Source: Polaromonas sp. AET17H-212 | GTDB lineage: Bacteria > Pseudomonadota > Gammaproteobacteria > Burkholderiales > Burkholderiaceae_C | Direction of reading: 5' to 3' | NCBI RefSeq assembly: GCF_002379085.1 | Contig: NZ_NBZW01000026.1 | Span: 1-64,000, forward strand | Length of the DNA: 64,000 bases | In this document: positions 60,754 to 64,000 of the stretch, in pieces | Position numbering within the stretch: the stretch's first letter is position 1 | Layout of the letters: every line of letters begins with the position of its first letter | The notes under the pieces: model-generated | The model's database searches: none | Told to the model about the DNA's origin: nothing | The model's input: the letters and a program-made list of their open reading frames with translations, nothing else | Position numbers and translations under genes: made by a program

Positions 60754-61881
60754 ACGAATAAATCCGTCGACGAAGCAATCACGAAAAAGTCCGTAGATGG
60801 ACTGGTTTGTGTGAGTCTTGATGTGCATCTCTGGTCTGGACGTAAACGCCTCAAAAAAGAAGCGTTGATTGCCAAGAACCCGGAGTTCGCGAACCTTCCC
60901 CCCGAAACGTTGGCGACCTTGGGCTCGATCAAGATCTGCGACACCGACGATCTTGCGCCGTTTCTGAGCTTGAAGCGTGAAGCGGAAAAGCTCCTTGCCT
61001 ACAACGGTCTGCCCCTTCTGGGGACGATCGGCATCCCGCAGGGCAAACTTGACGATGTCTACAAATCCTTGGTCCGCATCAAGGCCGAGTTTGATCAGAC
61101 CGCGACCAGTTTCAAACGCCGTTTCGAAACGGCCATCGAGCTCTGGCGCGACCATCCCGACAACAAGGAATGGGCAGGTCTGATCAGCGACATCCCGACA
61201 CCGGAACATGTTGCCGGCCGGCTGTCCTTCGGCTTCTACCTCTGCCGCGTGAGCGCACCGAGTAGCGAAGAGTTCAGCGATGCCAACGCGATGTACGCAG
61301 AACAGATGACTGGCCTCAAGGGCGAGCTGTTTGCAGATGCTGCAAAAGAGGCGGAAATCCTGATTACCAAGTACCTGACCGGCGACAACGGGTCGGGGGC
61401 AGTCACGAAGCGCGAGAAGGTGACCTGGAAGACCCTGCGGCCGCTCAAGCGCATCGGTGAGAAGTTCCAGAACTTTTCATTCCTGGATCCCACCTGCGAG
61501 CCGCTGGCAAGGATGATCGACCACGTCTTGAAGCTCTTGCCGAATGACGGGCCGATTGATGGCGTGAACCTGATGCATGTTTGGACAATCAGTCAAACGC
61601 TTGCCAATCCTGGCAAGGCAATGCGGATCGCCAGGCTCGCGTTCGAGTCGGAATCACCGGTCGACGCGTTCGAGCAGCTGCTGACTTTTGGCGGCGCTCC
61701 TGCCGCAACTTTTGAATCTCCCGCAGCTATCGCGGTGGAGACTTCAAATTCAGGGACTGGCGTTGACGCTGGGTTCCTGGATCAACCGCACAGCGCACCT
61801 GTTCAGCCGGCGTCCCATGGGAACCAGCTGGAACGAACGGTCGCTGAGGCAGAGCAGCCGATGTTCATCGGTCTGTTCTGA
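60751..61881 (+). CDS. DUF3150 domain-containing protein
   Basis: 376 residues from ATG 60751. VDGLVCVSLDVHLWSGRKRL, PPETLATLGSIKICDTDDLA, FLSLKREAEKLLAYNGLPLL and SFKRRFETAIELWRDHPDN match DUF3150. The family is found next to CobS-like ATPases and CobT-like VWA proteins on plasmids and phages, as here (61922). The C-terminal 80 residues are disordered. Function unknown; it may be a component of the ATPase/VWA machine or its substrate. Confidence 0.8.
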   Translation: MTNKSVDEAITKKSVDGLVCVSLDVHLWSGRKRLKKEALIAKNPEFANLPPETLATLGSIKICDTDDLAPFLSLKREAEKLLAYNGLPLLGTIGIPQGKLDDVYKSLVRIKAEFDQTATSFKRRFETAIELWRDHPDNKEWAGLISDIPTPEHVAGRLSFGFYLCRVSAPSSEEFSDANAMYAEQMTGLKGELFADAAKEAEILITKYLTGDNGSGAVTKREKVTWKTLRPLKRIGEKFQNFSFLDPTCEPLARMIDHVLKLLPNDGPIDGVNLMHVWTISQTLANPGKAMRIARLAFESESPVDAFEQLLTFGGAPAATFESPAAIAVETSNSGTGVDAGFLDQPHSAPVQPASHGNQLERTVAEAEQPMFIGLF

Positions 61882-61893
61882 TCCGATAAACCA

Positions 61894-61919
61894 CCCCCTG
61901 GCGCGCAGGCGTCAGGGGA
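61894..61919 (+). promoter_or_regulatory. hairpin covering the ribosome-binding site of the CobT-like gene
   Basis: CCCCTG (61895-61900) pairs with CAGGGG (61913-61918), directly before GAGCATG. It could stop transcription weakly or block ribosome binding, in the same spirit as the other leaders. Confidence 0.5.
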
Positions 61920-61921
61920 GC

Positions 61922-64000
61922 ATGGAATACACAATGACCAACTTGGTGCAAATGAAAATTGCAACGGCGATGAAGACCATAGCTGGATTCCTCTCGTTGA
62001 TCGTCGGTCGAAAGGCCGTCATCGTATGGGGCCAGCCGGCTTCTTGCGGTGAGAACGGAGTCATTAGCCTCCCGCGTCCAAAAACGGGCGAGGCTGATGA
62101 AATTGCACTGCTAACACGGCAGGCCGTGCACGAAGCAGGGCATGATAGCCATACGGATTTCTCCGCATTGGATGGTGTCAGCGCGGAAATAAAGACGATT
62201 TTCAACACGCTTGAAGATCCGCGAATTGAGGCGGAGCAAATGAAGGAGTTCAGGGGCGCATCTCTGATCCTGAACCGAGGACTTGATGCGACGTATCAAT
62301 CCATTTTCGCAAAGCTCGACGCTTCGAAAGAAGAGCACCTGTCGATGATTCTTGCGGTGACGACGCTTACCAGGGGCTATCTTGCGATGGCCGCCCATGA
62401 CTCAATTCGGGAGTTGGGTCCCCAATTCCTAGCGAAGTTTGAGCCCGCTCTCACGTCGAAAATGCGCGACGCAGTGCAGGCGGCTGTATCAAAGCTTTCC
62501 AGCTGCGAGAACAGTGCCGATGTTGTCGCGCTCTCGCATGCGCTATTGAGTGCATTGAACGAACCCGCGCAAAGCGAGGCGCCCGAAGAACCAGCGGTTC
62601 CGGAGGTGCCTAACGATGGCGAGAAGGATTCGGCTACCCCGCCACCCGATGGCGAAGCGTCCGAGGAAGAGCAGCAGAGTAAGGCCGGCGAGGCACAGAA
62701 GCCGGAGGCCGATGTCCCTGACAATGCCGCGGCGCAGGGGAGCGACGGAAAGGAGTCCGCTGAGCCAAATGATGGCGCGGCACAAGGCAGCCCTGATGGT
62801 CCGGATGAAAACGACGGCGGTGAGCTTGACGGCGCGGAGGGCGATGACGCTGCCAGCGGTGAAGGAGCTCAATCGTCCGAGGGCGCGGAACCAGAATCGG
62901 CCGAGGGTCCGCAGGATGGGCAAGCTGGCTCCCAAACGACCGATAAAGCATCGGGTGAGGGGGCAGGAGAACCAACAGCGGAAGAGACCCAAGAGGCGAA
63001 CGCGAAGCACGGGGATGCGGAGTCGTCTCCCGGCAATGCCGCTCCAGACGGTCAAAAAACTGATGGTGGCGGCGATGGGCCGGCTACAGGGGCGTCCACC
63101 GGGCAACCACGAGACCAGGGACAAGCAGACCAACCACAGCCGGCAAAGGAGGGCGGAGGCCAGGACCCTTTCGGGTCCGGTGTACCTGGTGGGAATGACT
63201 TGCCAGTGCCGATTGAGGACGGTGAGGCGGGAAATTCTGCGCATGCGCTGGAGGATTCCACCAAGCCGTTGGATCTCGCGTCTATCAACGGCCTTGACCT
63301 GGGGACGCTGCTCAAGCAGGCATACATTGACCAGTTTGGGCAACCGGACGTTGATGGGCAGCTTGAAGTTGCGGCAGAGCCAACGGAGGCGGACGAAGAG
63401 CTTACAGCGCACCTCAGAATCCTGATGGGTGACGCGGAAGCCAGCGGCGAACCACTGGAAGCGGTGCTCGCAGCCATTGAACTGGCAGTTGCTGCACAGG
63501 AGGCGGAAGAATCTTTGGGGCTGGCGGGTTCGGCTGCGGGAACTGGGAACGGCAGCGGCGCAGAGGTCCACCTGGATCTGGGTGTTCGCTTATCAGGTGT
63601 CCTGAGTAAGCTGGTTCGCGTCTTCACAAAAGAGCTGCAGGACAAGCGCCGGCGCCCGTCGAAATACGGGCAAACCGGTGGGCAGGTGGCAGGGGACCGT
63701 GTGTGGCGTCTCAAGCGATTGGGCGATACCAACGTGTTCCGCATCCGCAGGCCTGCATCAGGGATCGATGCGGCCGTGACGGTTCTGCTAGACCGATCGG
63801 CCTCGATGGAGCATGAGATCGTGGCTGCCGCAGAGGTGAGCGTGGCGTGCGCACAGGCATTGGAACGAATCTCAAAGGTGAGAACGTCAATTGAGATGTT
63901 CCCCGGCTACGACGCGTTTGTTGACGCGACGATGACACTGCAGTCATTTGGTGAGTCAACCAGACAAGCTGTAAAGCGGTTGGGGCAGATCAATGCCGCT
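61922..64000 (+). CDS. CobT-like VWA protein with HExxH motif (partial at the window end)
   Basis: The frame is open from ATG 61922 (or ATG 61934) to the last base, 693 residues so far. RQAVHEAGHDSHTDFSAL contains His70-Glu-x-x-His74, and FNTLEDPRIEAEQMKEFRG the downstream acidic residues; both belong to the CobT/peptidase-like N-terminal domain. Residues 210-400 are a long acidic, glycine/alanine-rich linker. A VWA domain begins near residue 615 with VTVLLDRSASMEHE, a MIDAS site (Asp624, Ser626, Ser628). With the MoxR-type ATPase it forms a chelatase-like pair. No cobalamin pathway is nearby, so its target is unknown. Confidence 0.82.
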   Translation, partial: MEYTMTNLVQMKIATAMKTIAGFLSLIVGRKAVIVWGQPASCGENGVISLPRPKTGEADEIALLTRQAVHEAGHDSHTDFSALDGVSAEIKTIFNTLEDPRIEAEQMKEFRGASLILNRGLDATYQSIFAKLDASKEEHLSMILAVTTLTRGYLAMAAHDSIRELGPQFLAKFEPALTSKMRDAVQAAVSKLSSCENSADVVALSHALLSALNEPAQSEAPEEPAVPEVPNDGEKDSATPPPDGEASEEEQQSKAGEAQKPEADVPDNAAAQGSDGKESAEPNDGAAQGSPDGPDENDGGELDGAEGDDAASGEGAQSSEGAEPESAEGPQDGQAGSQTTDKASGEGAGEPTAEETQEANAKHGDAESSPGNAAPDGQKTDGGGDGPATGASTGQPRDQGQADQPQPAKEGGGQDPFGSGVPGGNDLPVPIEDGEAGNSAHALEDSTKPLDLASINGLDLGTLLKQAYIDQFGQPDVDGQLEVAAEPTEADEELTAHLRILMGDAEASGEPLEAVLAAIELAVAAQEAEESLGLAGSAAGTGNGSGAEVHLDLGVRLSGVLSKLVRVFTKELQDKRRRPSKYGQTGGQVAGDRVWRLKRLGDTNVFRIRRPASGIDAAVTVLLDRSASMEHEIVAAAEVSVACAQALERISKVRTSIEMFPGYDAFVDATMTLQSFGESTRQAVKRLGQINAA

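Noticed and set aside
62543..63571. Reverse open frame (342 residues) and a forward frame 62616-63425 within the CobT-like gene
   Set aside because: Both are alternative-frame readings of the acidic linker; the forward frame 61922-64000 has the HExxH and VWA motifs and is open throughout.

Overview
The window reads as betaproteobacterial DNA (Burkholderiales-like by codon usage, gene content and GC bias; this is inference). It joins two kinds of DNA: about 15 kb of chromosome-type metabolic genes, and about 47 kb of plasmid or integrated-plasmid backbone. No rRNA, tRNA or CRISPR array was found.

Left part (1-15.4 kb). A partial ORF, possibly a transposase, sits at the edge. It is followed by an MFS transporter and an IclR-type regulator. 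A tight same-strand cluster comes next: two enoyl-CoA hydratase-family enzymes (one BadI/MenB-like), an acyl-CoA dehydrogenase, two class III CoA-transferases, an MmgE/PrpD protein, a CitE-like lyase and a citrate synthase-fold lyase. It looks like a catabolic route for an organic acid through CoA thioesters. Then come bioB, panD and a reverse-strand bioF. The bioD upstream of bioF is cut off mid-gene and abuts the C-terminal half of a Gfo/Idh/MocA oxidoreductase, so a rearrangement junction lies near 14.81 kb.

Transition (15.4-20 kb). A vapC remnant, repeat-bearing non-coding DNA, a YkgJ-type cysteine-cluster protein, a small ORF and a 737-residue tyrosine recombinase.

Replicon core (20-25.3 kb). 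Five copies of a 20-bp palindrome precede parA-parB. About twenty iterons (consensus CCCCATAAACGGGTACCTT) precede a Rep_3-type initiator. This is a complete plasmid-style maintenance region.

Accessory backbone (25.4-64 kb). A phosphoesterase, a RecE-like nuclease, a Gp3-like metal-binding protein, a membrane protein/bactofilin/TraB-like acyltransferase group and a CoiA-like protein lead into a PRTRC cassette: ParB-type protein, E, C, four unassigned genes, then F, B, A and ThiF. Four PRTRC parts together look like a ubiquitin-like conjugation system: E1-like ThiF, E2-like B, a JAMM protease A with intact metal ligands, and a ubiquitin-like C. PRTRC protein D was not seen and may lie outside the window. 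After it come an interrupted reverse operon, an insertion with TGTTTACGAC repeats carrying a PIN-domain gene pair, a degenerate recombinase/AAA ATPase group, a reverse four-gene operon, a UvrD-type helicase, an SSB, and a CobS/CobT-like module (MoxR-type ATPase, DUF3150 protein, metalloprotease-like VWA protein). The last gene runs off the window.

The most striking non-coding signal is a recurrent two-hairpin leader in front of at least eight genes on both strands of the mobile part. The first hairpin has a common GGG/CCC architecture. In most copies a second hairpin pairs with the ribosome-binding site or start codon, using different bases at each locus but keeping the pairing. This suggests a translational control element shared across the replicon.
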